Shown piece after piece: positions 18,386-29,085 of a stretch of 64,000 bases of DNA (position 1 is its first letter; each line of letters begins with the position of its first letter). The DNA comes from Clostridiales bacterium 38-18 (lineage in GTDB: Bacteria; Bacillota; Clostridia; Peptostreptococcales; Acidaminobacteraceae), in contig MKTL01000024.1 of NCBI GenBank assembly GCA_001897605.1, positions 121,890 through 185,889 of the forward strand, in the 5' to 3' direction. The position numbers were made by a program, and so were the translations under genes. The notes beneath the pieces are model-generated. The model saw only the letters and a program-made list of their open reading frames with translations, searched no databases and was not told where the DNA came from.

Positions 18386-19273
18386 TTATTTTGCAGCGTA
18401 AGCGCTCTTTTTACCGAATTTAGCACGTGTTAACGCCCAAACAGGACTTGCAATAAAGATTGATGAATATGTTCCTACTGAAACACCTACTAATAATGGG
18501 AATGCAAAGTCCTTGATTGATTCAGAACCAAATACAAATAATGCAGCAATTACCAGAAGTGTTGTCAATGACGTATTTAACGTTCTAGACAAGGTTTGGT
18601 TGACAGAAATGTCAACTAAAGCCATATAATCTTTTGTTTTTTCTTTTTTGATATTTTCACGAACTCTATCGAAAACAACGATTGTATCATTGATTGAGTA
18701 ACCAACAATCGTTAAGATTGCAGCGATAAAGCTTGAGTTAACACTTTTACCTGTAATTGCATAAATAGCGATGACGAATAACACGTCATGCAACAAGCAA
18801 ACTATTGCAGCAATACCAAATAGGCTCTCAAATCTAATTGAAATATAGATCAACATAAAAACAGATGCTATTAAAACTGCAATAATCGCTCTATTTCTAA
18901 TCTCTTCACCCATATTTGGACCAAATTGATCCGCACTAAAATCTGAGCTAGTAAGTGGATATTTACTATTGATTGTATTAAAAATTTCCGTTCTTTCAGC
19001 ATTTTCTAATGAAACCTTAGTTTTAATGATAACGCCTGTTTTTGCTTCACCAGAATGCACGATATCTGGGCTTAAATTATATTCTGATAATAAGTCTGTT
19101 ATTTCTGCAACAGAAACTTCCTGATGTAATTCTACTTGGATCATTGTACCACCAGTAAAATCAATTCCTAGATTTAAGCCGTTAATCAACATCATTACAA
19201 TCCCGATTAGGATTACTGCTCCTGAAATCGCGAACCAAAGTTTATAATGCTTCATAAATTGAATATTTTTCAT
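18386..19273 (-). CDS. secF: Protein translocase subunit SecF
   Basis: RND-type membrane subunit that with SecD and YajC assists SecYEG export using the proton motive force. A 295-residue protein with six helices; the first is at 11-30, and the periplasmic loop follows GLNLGIDFTGGTMIQVE. The conserved helix-4 region GYSINDTIVVFDRVREN is intact. GGGGGT at 19281-19286 fits the ATG at 19273 better than 19279, where the spacing would be too short. It abuts secD. Confidence 0.95.
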   Translation of the reverse strand: MKNIQFMKHYKLWFAISGAVILIGIVMMLINGLNLGIDFTGGTMIQVELHQEVSVAEITDLLSEYNLSPDIVHSGEAKTGVIIKTKVSLENAERTEIFNTINSKYPLTSSDFSADQFGPNMGEEIRNRAIIAVLIASVFMLIYISIRFESLFGIAAIVCLLHDVLFVIAIYAITGKSVNSSFIAAILTIVGYSINDTIVVFDRVRENIKKEKTKDYMALVDISVNQTLSRTLNTSLTTLLVIAALFVFGSESIKDFAFPLLVGVSVGTYSSIFIASPVWALTRAKFGKKSAYAAK

Positions 19274-19278
19274 CACCA

Positions 19279-20574
19279 TTACCCCCTTGACCCGTAAAGT
19301 TTTTTACGATCTGTAAAGCCAAGAGACAGTTTAAGTAGTGATTTCGTCACGATAACTGCTGTTAACATACTTGAAATTATACCGATCATAAGTGTCACTG
19401 CAAATCCCTTGATTGGGCCTTCGCCAAATGCAAAGAGGATCAATGCAGCGATAAATGTCGTAACGTTCGAGTCTACGATGGTACTCATCGCTCTATGGAA
19501 ACCGCCATCAATAGAAGCTCTAAGTGATTTACCAACTTTCATTTCTTCCTTCAAACGCTCAAAGATAATAACGTTTGCATCTACTGCCATACCCAGTGAA
19601 ATGACGATACCTGCAATACCTGGTAAAGTAAGCGTCGCATTTAACCCGATCATGATATAAACAACGATTAAGGCGTATAGTGTTAAAGCGATAGAAGCAA
19701 TAACACCTGGAATTCTATAGAAAAACATCATGAAAACCATGACTAAAATAATACCGTAAAAAGCTGCTTTGATAGCTGAATTAAATGAGTTTAAACCAAG
19801 AGTTGGGCCAATAACAGATGTTTGAATTTCATCCAATTGAACTGGTAGCGCACCACCTCTAATCAACATTGCTAAATTGTTTGCTGAATCGTACGTAAAG
19901 TTACCTTCGATAATCGCTTCACCATTTGCAATAACAATTGACGTATACGGCGCTGAGATAACTTGGTTGTCTAATACGATAGCGATTTGACCTTTACCAG
20001 TACCACCACTTGTCGCTTTACTTGTCGCATCTCTAAACAAATCCGTACCTGTCGCGTCAAATTTCAAAGCTACTACAGGTTGGCTATAAGAGTTTTTTGA
20101 AACATAGGCGTCTTTGATATTTTGACCTTCAAGAATTTTTTCATATTCAAAATCTGAAGTGGTCATACCTTCTGCTGCAGGAGTTGTTCCCGTAACCAAG
20201 TCAAACTCTAGTAACGCAGTTTTACCGATCACATCAATTGCATCCTGTGCATTGCTAACGCCAGGTAATTCAATTCTAAGTCTCTTTTCGCCTTGTAAAG
20301 TAATTACTGGTTCTGTCAAGCCGAGTTCGTTAATACGGCGACCAATAATTTCTTTTGTTTGTTGCATCGTTCTAGCCAAATCATCGCCTGTTTCATCAGA
20401 AATCGCTTCATAAACGACGCTGACGCCACCCTCGATATCCAAACCGAGTTTTAATTCGTCTCTTACAGGAGCGATAGATAGCTTGCCAATGGTTAAACCT
20501 TCAACTGCCACATAAGCCAGGCCTGCAATAAGTACGACGATTAGGAAAAACAAGATCGTGTTTTTTCCTTTCAT
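19279..20574 (-). CDS. secD: Protein translocase subunit SecD
   Basis: Partner of SecF, 431 residues with an N-terminal helix, a large extracytoplasmic domain containing LKLGLDIEGGVSVVYE, and five C-terminal helices with GIVISLGMAVDANVIIFERL. It is shorter than E. coli SecD (about 615), as is normal in Firmicutes. secD and secF are separate genes. The upstream gene (gamma-carbonic-anhydrase fold) is 12 bp away, suggesting one transcript. Confidence 0.95.
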   Translation of the reverse strand: MKGKNTILFFLIVVLIAGLAYVAVEGLTIGKLSIAPVRDELKLGLDIEGGVSVVYEAISDETGDDLARTMQQTKEIIGRRINELGLTEPVITLQGEKRLRIELPGVSNAQDAIDVIGKTALLEFDLVTGTTPAAEGMTTSDFEYEKILEGQNIKDAYVSKNSYSQPVVALKFDATGTDLFRDATSKATSGGTGKGQIAIVLDNQVISAPYTSIVIANGEAIIEGNFTYDSANNLAMLIRGGALPVQLDEIQTSVIGPTLGLNSFNSAIKAAFYGIILVMVFMMFFYRIPGVIASIALTLYALIVVYIMIGLNATLTLPGIAGIVISLGMAVDANVIIFERLKEEMKVGKSLRASIDGGFHRAMSTIVDSNVTTFIAALILFAFGEGPIKGFAVTLMIGIISSMLTAVIVTKSLLKLSLGFTDRKKLYGSRG

Positions 20575-20586
20575 GTTGAATGCCTC

Positions 20587-21093
20587 CTATTTTGTTTTGT
20601 AATGCTGTGACAATTCCACGTAGTTTTTTGCAGATTGCTTTATGTGTTCAATCTCTTCCTCAGATAGTGTTCTAACCACTTTCGCAGGTGAACCCATAAC
20701 CAAGGAACCTGATGGAATTCTCTTTTTAGGTGGCACCAGTGAACCGGCACCTATGATAACATTGGCCTCAATATAGGCGCCATCAAGAACGATTGCTCCC
20801 ATACCGATTAAAACATTATCTTCGATCGTGCATCCGTGACAGATGGCGCGATGTCCTATGGTAACGTCTTCACCAATAGTTGTAGGAAACCCTTTACTTG
20901 TGTGCAAGACACTCAAATCCTGAACATTGGTTCCCTTACCTATGGTAATTGGCTCTACGTCACCCCTAACTACTGTATTATACCAAATGTTAGCGCCATC
21001 TTCTACAACAACTTGACCAATAACCTCTGCTGAGTTCGCGATAAAGCTGTTTTCACTGATCTTTGGGACAAATCCCTTAATTTCAATTAACAT
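20587..21093 (-). CDS. Gamma-carbonic-anhydrase-like hexapeptide-repeat protein
   Basis: A 168-residue left-handed beta-helix protein with successive hexapeptide repeats (ANIWYNTVVRGDVEPITIG, TNVQDLSVLH, GHRAICHGCTIEDNVLIGMG). Histidines at zinc-ligand positions (LHT, GHRAICHG) place it in the YrdA/PaaY gamma-carbonic-anhydrase group. Most clostridial members have no proven activity, so carbonic anhydrase or a CoA-linked role are both possible. It lies between the SCIFF maturase and secD. Confidence 0.8.
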   Translation of the reverse strand: MLIEIKGFVPKISENSFIANSAEVIGQVVVEDGANIWYNTVVRGDVEPITIGKGTNVQDLSVLHTSKGFPTTIGEDVTIGHRAICHGCTIEDNVLIGMGAIVLDGAYIEANVIIGAGSLVPPKKRIPSGSLVMGSPAKVVRTLSEEEIEHIKQSAKNYVELSQHYKTK

Positions 21094-21191
21094 GATGGCT
21101 CCTTCCCTTGGATAACCCTTAATTATTAGTTTTGATTTCTCTAGTTCCTATACTTTAATTCTTCAGAAATCGCATCCTAAAATTTTTGAAC

Positions 21192-21207
21192 ATGAACATT
21201 TGTTCAT
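21192..21207. repeat. Palindrome ATGAACATTTGTTCAT downstream of cteB
   Basis: A perfect 16-bp palindrome ends about 15 bp after the stop of the SCIFF maturase gene. It is AT-rich and lacks a good T tract on the minus strand. It could be an operator for the next gene or a weak terminator. Confidence 0.4.
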
Positions 21208-21221
21208 TTTGACCGACTTGA

Positions 21222-22580
21222 TTACTCTTCAGTTTGATTCATTTTGCCATATAGATAGAGTGAGCTTTCAATTCTTTTCTTCTCAAGTTCACAGCCGATA
21301 TCATATGGAACAAAAATATCGTTGTTAAAATTGTAAGCATTTGCATGACAACCACCAGAGCAGTAGAACTTCGCCCAACAGCTTCTACACTTTTCTTTAT
21401 TATAAACATGTGCATTTTTAAACTGGTTGGTTAAACCAAAATCTAAAACACCCGCCATAACATTGCCCATTTTAAAGTGCTCATCACCTACGAATTGATG
21501 ACATGGATATATGTCTCCCTCTGGAGTAACGGCTAAATACTCTGAGCCCGCACCACAGCCAGAAAGTCTTTTAACCACACATGGTCCCTGACTCATATCG
21601 ATTGCAAAATGGAAAAAGGAGAAATCATTGCCTGCATTGTGACGAACCACCATCTCCTCAGCAAGTCTTTCATACTCAGTTTTTAGCACATCCAGGTGTT
21701 CCTCTGTAATTGCATATGAATCCGTTGGTTTTGCAACCACTGGTTCAACTGAGGTGCTTTTAAAGCCTAAATCCGCTAAATGAATGACGTCTTTTGAAAA
21801 GTCTAAGTTATTGCTTGTAAAGGTTCCCCTTACATAGTAAGACTTACCTTCTCTTTTTTCGACCAGCTTCTTAAATTTATCAACGATGATATCATAGGTG
21901 CCACCGCCGCTAATTGTATATCTCATTTTATCATTTACTTCTCTTCTGCCATCGATGCTAAGAACGACATTTGACATATTTTCGTTGATATATGCCATAT
22001 TTTCATCGTTTAACAATACGCCATTTGTTGTGAGTGTAAATCTAAAGTTTTTATTGTGAATTGGCTCTAGGCTTCTACCATACTCTACCAATTGCTTTAC
22101 CACTTCAAAATTCATAAGTGGTTCACCACCAAAGAAATCAACCTCTAAATTCCGTCTATTCCCTGAATTGGCAATTAATAAATCCAATGCGTTTTTTCCT
22201 ACCTCGTAAGGCATTAATGAACGATCTCCCTTAAAGTCACCTTGGGAAGCAAAGCAATATGCGCATCTAATATTACAGTCATGAGCCACATGTAGACAAA
22301 GTGCTTTTATGATAGGACTTCTATTATTAAACTCTATCGAATTTACATAGGCATCGTCCGTATAGAGCATATCATTCTCGATTAAGTAGTCGATTTCTTC
22401 TAGCGTTTCTTTAATTGAAGCTTCAGGATACTTATCCTTAAGCATGCGAATAACAGAAACAGCATTGTTTTGCGGGTAGTATTCTAGTGCGTCGAATACG
22501 ATTTCATCTATGATATGCACAGCACCGCTATTAACATCTAAAACAAAGAACATATCGCCTTGTTTAAATTTGTGGATCAT
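21222..22580 (-). CDS. cteB: SCIFF ranthipeptide maturase (radical SAM-SPASM thioether synthase)
   Basis: Radical SAM enzyme that installs thioether links from cysteines to alpha-carbons in the SCIFF peptide encoded just upstream. N-terminal RRE-like region (about 1-90), then CX3CX2C cluster motif HDCNIRCAYCFASQGDF, FFGGEPLMNF, and a C-terminal SPASM region with Cys clusters (SGCGAGSEYLAVTPEGDIYPC and KCRSCWAKFYCSGGCH) for auxiliary [4Fe-4S] centres. 452 residues, standard for CteB/ScfB. The ATG is preceded by AGGAGGT. A terminator hairpin separates it from its substrate gene, implying lower expression than the peptide. Natural role of SCIFF peptides is unsettled; some work links related ranthipeptides to quorum sensing. 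Confidence 0.93.
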   Translation of the reverse strand: MIHKFKQGDMFFVLDVNSGAVHIIDEIVFDALEYYPQNNAVSVIRMLKDKYPEASIKETLEEIDYLIENDMLYTDDAYVNSIEFNNRSPIIKALCLHVAHDCNIRCAYCFASQGDFKGDRSLMPYEVGKNALDLLIANSGNRRNLEVDFFGGEPLMNFEVVKQLVEYGRSLEPIHNKNFRFTLTTNGVLLNDENMAYINENMSNVVLSIDGRREVNDKMRYTISGGGTYDIIVDKFKKLVEKREGKSYYVRGTFTSNNLDFSKDVIHLADLGFKSTSVEPVVAKPTDSYAITEEHLDVLKTEYERLAEEMVVRHNAGNDFSFFHFAIDMSQGPCVVKRLSGCGAGSEYLAVTPEGDIYPCHQFVGDEHFKMGNVMAGVLDFGLTNQFKNAHVYNKEKCRSCWAKFYCSGGCHANAYNFNNDIFVPYDIGCELEKKRIESSLYLYGKMNQTEE

Positions 22581-22601
22581 TGTTACCTCCTAATTTCATT
22601 G

Positions 22602-22629
22602 CAAGAAGAAAAGCAGCTGTAGGCTGCTC
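22602..22629 (-). terminator. Attenuator-type terminator between cteA and cteB
   Basis: AGCAGC and GCTGCT pair around a 5-nt loop, followed on the minus strand by TTTTCTTCTT. It stands about 25 bp after the cteA stop and just before the cteB ribosome site, so partial readthrough would make the peptide more abundant than its maturase. Confidence 0.7.
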
Positions 22630-22651
22630 TTTTATGAATAGAATCATTCGA

Positions 22652-22792
22652 TTATTTTCTTTCACACTCTTGGTTTCCTACAGTACAAGAAGTCTTACAT
22701 GCTGATTGACAAGATGTTTGACATTCGCCACAGCCACCGTGAGCTGCTGAGCTTTTTAATGAACCCGTATTAATTGTTTTTATATGTTTCAT
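22652..22792 (-). CDS. cteA: SCIFF (six cysteines in forty-five) ranthipeptide precursor
   Basis: A 46-codon gene. The peptide starts MKHIKTINTGSLKSSAAHGG and then carries six cysteines at positions 21, 24, 28, 32, 36 and 43, the defining SCIFF pattern. A GGGAGGG ribosome site lies just upstream. It precedes the maturase cteB and sits next to yajC, tgt and secDF, the widely conserved clostridial neighbourhood for SCIFF. The mature product, export route and function are not evident from sequence. Confidence 0.95.
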   Translation of the reverse strand: MKHIKTINTGSLKSSAAHGGCGECQTSCQSACKTSCTVGNQECERK

Positions 22793-22855
22793 GATGCTAA
22801 CCCTCCCAAAACTTTAGATACTTGTCTTCATACCTTTTTTGATAAAATACAAGCT

Positions 22856-22884
22856 ATTATACCACGCTTTTAATGATTAGAAAA
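22856..22884 (-). promoter_or_regulatory. Candidate promoter of cteA
   Basis: On the minus strand a perfect TATAAT (22856-22861) lies 17 bp after TTTTCT (22879-22884), a weak -35. The start of transcription would be about 60 bp before the cteA ATG. Confidence 0.5.
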
Positions 22885-22924
22885 GAGTATTTGTTTGTAG
22901 TGTCACAAGTGAGATTGTGACTTA

Positions 22925-22959
22925 ATAAAAAACCGAATCCAAATAACTGGATTCGGTTC
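22925..22959 (-). terminator. Rho-independent terminator of yajC
   Basis: AACCGAATCCA/TGGATTCGGTT forms an 11-bp perfect stem around a 6-nt loop, followed by TTTTTT on the minus strand. It ends the queA-tgt-yajC unit and separates it from cteA. Confidence 0.92.
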
Positions 22960-22982
22960 AAATTACAACTGGTTATTATCGA

Positions 22983-23294
22983 CTATTCTTCGATTTCGTC
23001 ATCCTCTACAACTTGAACTGCAGCATCACTAGCCTTTTCGATAGAAGAAATTGCCCATTTTTTAAAGGTTAATTTCGTTCTTGCTGCGCCAACTTCGATA
23101 ACGAACTCATCTTCTTTTACTTTTACTACTGTGCCTACGATACCACCGATGGTTACAAGTGTATCTCCAGCTTTGACACTGCCTCTAAGATCATTTAATT
23201 GTTTGGTTTTTTTCTTTTGTGGTCTGATAATTAAAAAATACATTAGGACAAAGAAAAATCCCATATAAGCAATCAATCCAACCGTACTATTCAT
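22983..23294 (-). CDS. yajC: Preprotein translocase subunit YajC
   Basis: A 103-residue single-span membrane protein; the hydrophobic helix (about 4-24, FFFVLMYFLIIRPQKKK) ends with the family signature RPQKKK. The cytoplasmic domain has GGIVGTVVKV. It is an accessory factor of SecDF-SecYEG. It is acidic at the C terminus. It follows tgt by about 80 bp, in the conserved queA-tgt-yajC order. Confidence 0.94.
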   Translation of the reverse strand: MNSTVGLIAYMGFFFVLMYFLIIRPQKKKTKQLNDLRGSVKAGDTLVTIGGIVGTVVKVKEDEFVIEVGAARTKLTFKKWAISSIEKASDAAVQVVEDDEIEE

Positions 23295-23375
23295 TATATA
23301 TTCTCCTTTAACAATTCTTAGTCTGCCATTAAAAACAGCATCATTTACATAACATTATATCAGAATTTCAATTGA

Positions 23376-24512
<1,137 letters not shown>

Positions 24513-24516
24513 TTAT

Positions 24517-25539
24517 TTATAAAATCAACATAGCATCGCCAAAACTAAAGAATCTGTATTGTTCTCTTACAGCTATTTCATAGGCTTCTAATACAATTTC
24601 TCTGTCTAGAAATGCACTTACCAGCATAATTAATGTAGATTCTGGTAGATGGAAGTTCGTAATTAGCCCATCTACCACCTTAAACCGATAACCAGGGTAG
24701 ATAAATATTTCTGTCCATCCACCTTGTGCTTTGACAATTCCATCTTCGTTACCAATGGTTTCAAGTGTTCTGGTCGAGGTCGTGCCAACGGAGATAATCC
24801 GCCCACCACTTGACTTGGCATCGTTTATAATCCTTGCATTTTCTTCATCGAGCTCATAATACTCTGAATGCATTTTGTGAGAGTTAACATCATCCACTTT
24901 AACGGGTCTAAATGTTCCCAGTCCCACATGGAGCGTGACAAAGGCAATTTTTACACCCTTTGCTTTTATTTCATTTAATAACGCTTCAGTAAAATGTAAT
25001 CCAGCAGTTGGTGCAGCCGCTGAACCGTCATTTTTAGCATAAACCGTATTGTATCTCGTCGGATCCTCTAATTTTTCTGTGATATAAGGTGGTAATGGCA
25101 TAGTTCCAAGCTCTTCTAAAATATGCTCAAAGACACCCTCATACATGAACTCAATAATTCTTGAACCCTCATCGCCAATATCGACGACGATACATTTTAA
25201 TCTGCCATCTCCAAATGTAAATTCTGTACCTATCTTTGCCTTTTTCCCTGGTTTTACAAGTGTTTCCCAGGTTGTTAAAGACAATCTTTTAAGAAGTAAA
25301 AACTCTACAACCGCACCCGTTTCTTTACTGCCATACAGTCTTGCAGGTATTACCTTTGTATTGTTTAGCACCAAACAATCTCCACTTCTTAAGTGGTCAA
25401 TTACCTCATGAAAGGTCCTATGTGTTATGGTTCTCGACTTTTTGTCAATATGCATCAATCTAGAGCTTGACCTTTCAAGTAATGGCGTTTGTGCAATTAA
25501 TTCCTCTGGTAAATCAAAATAAAAATCACTTGTTTTCAT
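24517..25539 (-). CDS. queA: S-adenosylmethionine:tRNA ribosyltransferase-isomerase
   Basis: Transfers the ribose of SAM onto 7-aminomethyl-7-deazaguanine in tRNA to form epoxyqueuosine. The protein starts [19 protein letters not shown] and has [22 protein letters not shown] and [15 protein letters not shown], all conserved in QueA. The ORF extends to 25572, but AAGGAA before the ATG at 25539 and homologue starts support 340 residues. It is downstream of the SpoIID-like gene. Confidence 0.96.
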   Translation of the reverse strand: MKTSDFYFDLPEELIAQTPLLERSSSRLMHIDKKSRTITHRTFHEVIDHLRSGDCLVLNNTKVIPARLYGSKETGAVVEFLLLKRLSLTTWETLVKPGKKAKIGTEFTFGDGRLKCIVVDIGDEGSRIIEFMYEGVFEHILEELGTMPLPPYITEKLEDPTRYNTVYAKNDGSAAAPTAGLHFTEALLNEIKAKGVKIAFVTLHVGLGTFRPVKVDDVNSHKMHSEYYELDEENARIINDAKSSGGRIISVGTTSTRTLETIGNEDGIVKAQGGWTEIFIYPGYRFKVVDGLITNFHLPESTLIMLVSAFLDREIVLEAYEIAVREQYRFFSFGDAMLIL

Positions 25540-25572
25540 CGTTTTTCCTTTTTTCGCGAATAAATCCAACAC

Positions 25573-27342
25573 CTAGTGGAGTTGGATTAATTCAGTATCT
25601 TTATAATAGTATTTTAGTATAGCTTCGTAATCAAATCCCAAATCAGCCATGGCCTTAGCACCCCATTGACTCATTCCAAGTCCATGTCCATAACCGTGAC
25701 CATAAAATACCACATAACCATCAGTTATGTCAAATGATTCAGTAGAATTATACAAATAGGGCTTATTAATCTGCGAATTTGTCTGATATATATCATCCGA
25801 TGCCATCAGAGCATTTTTATCCACCTTCTTATTGGTTACTGCGCCTGACTGATAATAGCTAAGCTCTGAATCTAACAATACACCATAGGTTGGTGCAACA
25901 TTAATTGCAAGCTTTGGCATCGCACCATTTTCACCTAAATTAATGGGCTTTGTTGTACTGCTATCTTGATTGGCAGCACCCGCCTTTATCGCAGCTACAT
26001 CAGTTACTGCTGTATCAGGATCAAAGCTAAACAAGGTACTCTTTATCACAGATGCGCCAAGGACCGATCTTATTTTGTCCTTTGCTACGGTTGCTTTACC
26101 AAGATTTCCAATAAACTCAAATTCGAGAACACGACCACTTTCTGCCCTACTCAATATTTTAACTTGGGTTAGACTACCTACATTATAACCTGCTTGTATC
26201 AATTTAGCTTCAATTTCAGATTTGTTTATCTTCGCACTCCAATCCGTATTGGGAGCACCTAATGAGTAAAAATCAGTTGTACTTCTTATATATGGTAATG
26301 TGCCTGACCATACGTTTTCTGAATTATCCGTTATCCCTCCACTACTTGAATGAAAATACATGGGTATGAGGGTTCCCTGATAGGCAAGTGCATAACCATC
26401 CGTTTCATCAACCGCTTGATTACATCTAGGCTTCTCCACCGAATATCCACCATAAACTTGGCTATTGACGGTGGCATCTACATCAAATCCATAGGCTGCA
26501 TATTTACTTCCAATGGTTAGCGCAAAATTTTTAGAAGCCACAGCCTGTGCTTTTAACGCCTCTATTGGCCAGCTTTCGCTTGCCTCCTTTGGCAAAACGC
26601 CATAAAGATATTCTGGCATCGTCACGCGATTAATAAAAGTGAAATCACTATTTGAAAGTCGTTTTATTAAAAAACTATTTCTATATTTGACATCATTAAG
26701 TGTAAATACCGTCGTCTTAAAAACAAACTCATTTTCACGACTATCATATGCAAATAATATGGCATCCTTCGTTCCAACGATGACTCTCGCATCATTTGGG
26801 AGTGCCACAGTCACTTTATAGCCATTTAGAGCTGCTTTTACCTGAGATAATGCGACATTAGCATCTGACTCTTTTAGATATGCCCCTTGAAAGACGCGCC
26901 ATTGGTCATCATACACTAAAAAGGCTTGCTCAGTGATCGCTTGAATCGATGCTATAACTGCTATAGCAGATTCATAGGTTTCGTAGCCTTGCCCAATTTC
27001 AAGGTGATAGCCGCCTTTTACTTGATTATTACTATAATAGACTTCATTGGATTCAACTAATTTCCGACTTGAGTCAAAAAAACCATCCTTATAAAATACA
27101 AGATTGCTATATGCTGAGAAATCGATTACCTGATTACCTGCTGAATTATTGAAATAAAGCCCAAATCCATCTGTACTTGTTACACCAATTGGAAACTGGT
27201 TGTTTTGTCCATATATGAGGCCAACATCTACTTGACCCAGGCTTACTGCATAGCAATTTGCATTGAAAATACTAAGCAGAAGCAAAAAACAAATACTGAA
27301 CAAGAGTTTAAGCTTATTTTCATACTTACTTATCAAAATCAT
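25573..27342 (-). CDS. SpoIID/LytB-domain secreted protein
   Basis: A 589-residue exported protein with an N-terminal signal or anchor (about 11-32). The SpoIID domain contains [18 protein letters not shown], whose glutamate matches the catalytic residue of SpoIID lytic transglycosylases, and [12 protein letters not shown]; a late [19 protein letters not shown] motif is also typical. Known SpoIID degrades septal peptidoglycan during engulfment; this one is longer than spoIID and carries extra N-terminal sequence, so it may be a LytB-like vegetative paralogue. It overlaps ruvB by 4 bp, suggesting co-translation with DNA-repair genes. Confidence 0.82.
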   Translation of the reverse strand: MILISKYENKLKLLFSICFLLLLSIFNANCYAVSLGQVDVGLIYGQNNQFPIGVTSTDGFGLYFNNSAGNQVIDFSAYSNLVFYKDGFFDSSRKLVESNEVYYSNNQVKGGYHLEIGQGYETYESAIAVIASIQAITEQAFLVYDDQWRVFQGAYLKESDANVALSQVKAALNGYKVTVALPNDARVIVGTKDAILFAYDSRENEFVFKTTVFTLNDVKYRNSFLIKRLSNSDFTFINRVTMPEYLYGVLPKEASESWPIEALKAQAVASKNFALTIGSKYAAYGFDVDATVNSQVYGGYSVEKPRCNQAVDETDGYALAYQGTLIPMYFHSSSGGITDNSENVWSGTLPYIRSTTDFYSLGAPNTDWSAKINKSEIEAKLIQAGYNVGSLTQVKILSRAESGRVLEFEFIGNLGKATVAKDKIRSVLGASVIKSTLFSFDPDTAVTDVAAIKAGAANQDSSTTKPINLGENGAMPKLAINVAPTYGVLLDSELSYYQSGAVTNKKVDKNALMASDDIYQTNSQINKPYLYNSTESFDITDGYVVFYGHGYGHGLGMSQWGAKAMADLGFDYEAILKYYYKDTELIQLH

Positions 27343-28382
27343 TCTATGTCGCCTCCATCTAAACTGTCAAAATATAGCTGATCTCCTGTGATGACAAGCT
27401 CATAACCCAAATGCGCTCTTCCTTTATTGGTAATCATTCTACCTCTCGGTGTACGATTAATAAACCCAATCTGCATGAGATAGGGTTCATAGACGTCTTC
27501 TATGGTCGACGCCTCTTCGCCAGTTGAAGCAGCGAGGGTATCCAAGCCTACTGGACCACCATCAAAATTCTCCACAATACAGCTCAGCACCTTTCGATCC
27601 ACTGCATCAAGTCCAAGTGGATCGATTTCAAGTAAATCTAATGCTTGCTTAGCAATGTCTCGTGTGACGTAGCCATCTGCCTTAACCATTGCGTAATCTC
27701 TTACGCGTCTGAGTAGACGATTGACGATCCGAGGTGTTCCTCTGCTTCGCATAGCAAGCTCTACTACAGCATCTTCACCCATTGGGACATGGAAGACTTC
27801 AGCAGAACGTCTTATAATACCTGAGAGTTCTTCTACATTATATAAATCCAATTTACAGATAACGCCAAAACGATCTCTCAGAGGCGCTGTTAATTGACCC
27901 GCACGCGTGGTTGCACCAACTAAAGTAAAGTGTGGTAGCTCCAATCTCACCGATCTTGCGCCGGGACCTTTGCCAAGAACGATATCAATTGCAAAGTCTT
28001 CCATTGCAGGGTATAAAACCTCTTCTACCTGACGGCTTAATCGATGAATCTCATCTATAAAAAGAACGTCATGTTCTTTTAAACTGGTTAAAATTGCAGC
28101 TAAATCACCTGGTCGCTCTATAGCAGGTCCTGAAGTAATTTTGATATCGACGTTCATCTCCTCTGCGATAATATGAGAAAGCGTCGTCTTTCCAAGTCCC
28201 GGAGGTCCATATAGCAATACGTGATCTAAAGATTCGCCACGCATTTTTGCTGCCTTCATAAATATATTTAATTTTTCCTTCGTTTTTTCTTGTCCAACGT
28301 ACTCGCTGATCAGTCTAGGTCTAATCCCTGTATCACCAATTTTATCTTCTTCTGTCAGCTTTGGTGTGATAAAACGATCCAT
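27339..28382 (-). CDS. ruvB: Holliday junction branch-migration helicase RuvB
   Basis: AAA+ motor that with RuvA drives Holliday-junction migration. 347 residues with [13 protein letters not shown], Walker [13 protein letters not shown], Walker [11 protein letters not shown] and sensor GATTRAG, followed by the winged-helix domain. Length is standard. It is 25 bp downstream of ruvA and overlaps the SpoIID-like gene. Confidence 0.97.
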   Translation of the reverse strand: MDRFITPKLTEEDKIGDTGIRPRLISEYVGQEKTKEKLNIFMKAAKMRGESLDHVLLYGPPGLGKTTLSHIIAEEMNVDIKITSGPAIERPGDLAAILTSLKEHDVLFIDEIHRLSRQVEEVLYPAMEDFAIDIVLGKGPGARSVRLELPHFTLVGATTRAGQLTAPLRDRFGVICKLDLYNVEELSGIIRRSAEVFHVPMGEDAVVELAMRSRGTPRIVNRLLRRVRDYAMVKADGYVTRDIAKQALDLLEIDPLGLDAVDRKVLSCIVENFDGGPVGLDTLAASTGEEASTIEDVYEPYLMQIGFINRTPRGRMITNKGRAHLGYELVITGDQLYFDSLDGGDIE

Positions 28383-28407
28383 ATTGCCTCCACACTCAAT
28401 TGATTAT

Positions 28408-29004
28408 TTAAAACATCAGTTGCTTTAATGCGAGCTTGATAATTGCTTCCAATTCTAACCCATTGGTATCGATTTGCTTTAATACGCCTGTTGCTTCACT
28501 CCGCGTATAGCCAAGTGACATCAACGCTTCAAGTGCATCACTTTGCGTAGTTCCCACTACTGCTGTCGCTTCTTTGACATCTGCTGAAGATAAAGACAAC
28601 GTCTGCGGCATCTTATCCTTAAGTTCAAGTATAATGCGTTCCGCGGTTTTCTTACCGACCCCTTGTGCCGTTTGTAAGGACTTAATGTCCTGAGACGCGA
28701 TGATGGCAGCAAGTTGACCGTAAGGTAGTGATGACAATATTCCCACACCAACTTTTACACCAACGCCACTTACCGATGTTAAAAGATGAAAAATGTTTAG
28801 CTCTTCTCTAGTGGAAAATCCCACAAGAGAGATGGCATCTTCTCTTACGATCATCTCTGTGTAGACGATGACCTCTTCACCTGGCGTGGAAAAATCACCT
28901 GCAGATACAGAAGAGGTTGCTACTTTATAACCAATACCATTGGTCTCTACGACGATAAAATCGCTTTGAACATGGCTTAATTTGCCTTTTATATAGTCAA
29001 TCAT
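28408..29004 (-). CDS. ruvA: Holliday junction branch-migration protein RuvA
   Basis: DNA-binding tetramer of the RuvAB complex, 198 residues. The N-terminal OB fold (MIDYIKGKLS), helix-hairpin-helix pair (GVGVKVGVGILS and GVGKKTAERIILELKDK) and C-terminal RuvB-binding domain are all recognisable. ruvC is absent from the window. First gene of ruvA-ruvB-spoIID-queA-tgt-yajC. Confidence 0.96.
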   Translation of the reverse strand: MIDYIKGKLSHVQSDFIVVETNGIGYKVATSSVSAGDFSTPGEEVIVYTEMIVREDAISLVGFSTREELNIFHLLTSVSGVGVKVGVGILSSLPYGQLAAIIASQDIKSLQTAQGVGKKTAERIILELKDKMPQTLSLSSADVKEATAVVGTTQSDALEALMSLGYTRSEATGVLKQIDTNGLELEAIIKLALKQLMF

Positions 29005-29085
29005 GTTTCCCCCTAAAACGGATGTTCGATAGCACTATTATACTTCATTTTTATCGTTTTCACCATTACAGTCCCGTGACTTTTC

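Noticed and set aside
21192..21207. Palindrome after cteB as a rho-independent terminator
   Set aside because: No proper T tract and weak stem; kept only as a low-confidence palindrome.
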